Source: Phycisphaerales bacterium (lineage in GTDB: Bacteria; Planctomycetota; Phycisphaerae; Phycisphaerales; SM1A02). Taken from it: a DNA stretch of 6,692 nucleotides. The DNA lies in the NCBI GenBank assembly GCA_020427625.1, contig JAGQOI010000455.1, positions 1 through 6,692 on the forward strand, written 5' to 3'. Positions 6,611 through 6,692 of the stretch are shown piece after piece. Position 1 is the stretch's first letter, and the number at the start of each line of letters is the position of its first letter. Under the pieces are notes generated by a model. It did no database searches. It saw nothing but the letters and a program-made list of their open reading frames with translations, and was not told where the DNA came from. A program made the translations under genes and the position numbers.

Positions 6611-6629
6611 GACCCGCCGCCGGCGGGTC
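6611..6629. repeat. Strong GC inverted repeat / hairpin downstream of ilvE
   Basis: Nine-base arms GACCCGCCG and CGGCGGGTC flank a single central C, so the transcript could fold as an 8-bp stem with a three-base loop on either strand. It lies 128 bp after the ilvE stop. No T-run follows on either strand, so it is not a classical intrinsic terminator, though it could stabilise an mRNA 3' end or act in factor-dependent termination. It could also be a protein-binding site for a gene beyond the window. Confidence 0.5.
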
Positions 6630-6649
6630 CGCGAGCGTTGCCGCGCCGT

Positions 6650-6681
<32 letters not shown>

Positions 6682-6692
6682 CCCCCGAGGCC

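Overview
The window is a very GC-rich bacterial segment with one partial gene, four complete genes and a low-complexity end. The large secreted protein on the minus strand has an N-terminal jelly-roll, a barrel-like centre and C-terminal beta-sandwich domains. That plan resembles big envelope proteins I associate with Planctomycetota, especially Phycisphaerae. The family 5 uracil-DNA glycosylase and the base composition fit such a lineage but do not prove it. The taxonomic call is an inference, not a match.

Layout: (i) 2-133 (+) is the 3' end of a gene for a small beta-rich, possibly NTF2/SnoaL-like domain. (ii) 127-183 holds a short imperfect tandem repeat carrying the stop codons of the two convergent genes. 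(iii) 164-2905 (-) encodes a 913-residue secreted protein with a glycosidase-like core that appears to lack the usual acid/base glutamate. (iv) 2906-2983 is a compact divergent promoter region. (v) 2984-3676 (+) encodes a family 5 uracil-DNA glycosylase with an Fe-S cluster. (vi) 3761-5536 (+) encodes an in-frame fusion of a TIGR01777/YfcH-type atypical SDR to a HAD-IIB (Cof-like) phosphatase. (vii) 5548-6483 (+) encodes a class IV branched-chain aminotransferase (ilvE). (viii) 6484-6692 has no convincing gene, but carries a strong GC hairpin and a run of 30 C that looks like a contig-end artefact.

The four complete genes do not form an evident pathway: DNA repair, a housekeeping-type nucleotide-sugar-like epimerase/phosphatase fusion, amino-acid metabolism and an envelope protein. 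What ties them together is start-site architecture. Three of the four have a -10-like hexamer ending 7-8 nt before the chosen ATG and no clear Shine-Dalgarno sequence, which suggests leaderless mRNAs. I see no CRISPR array, tRNA, rRNA, insertion sequence, toxin-antitoxin pair or defence island. The most unusual items are the SDR-HAD fusion, the probably catalytically altered secreted barrel protein, and the leaderless-type promoters, one of which overlaps the upstream stop codon.
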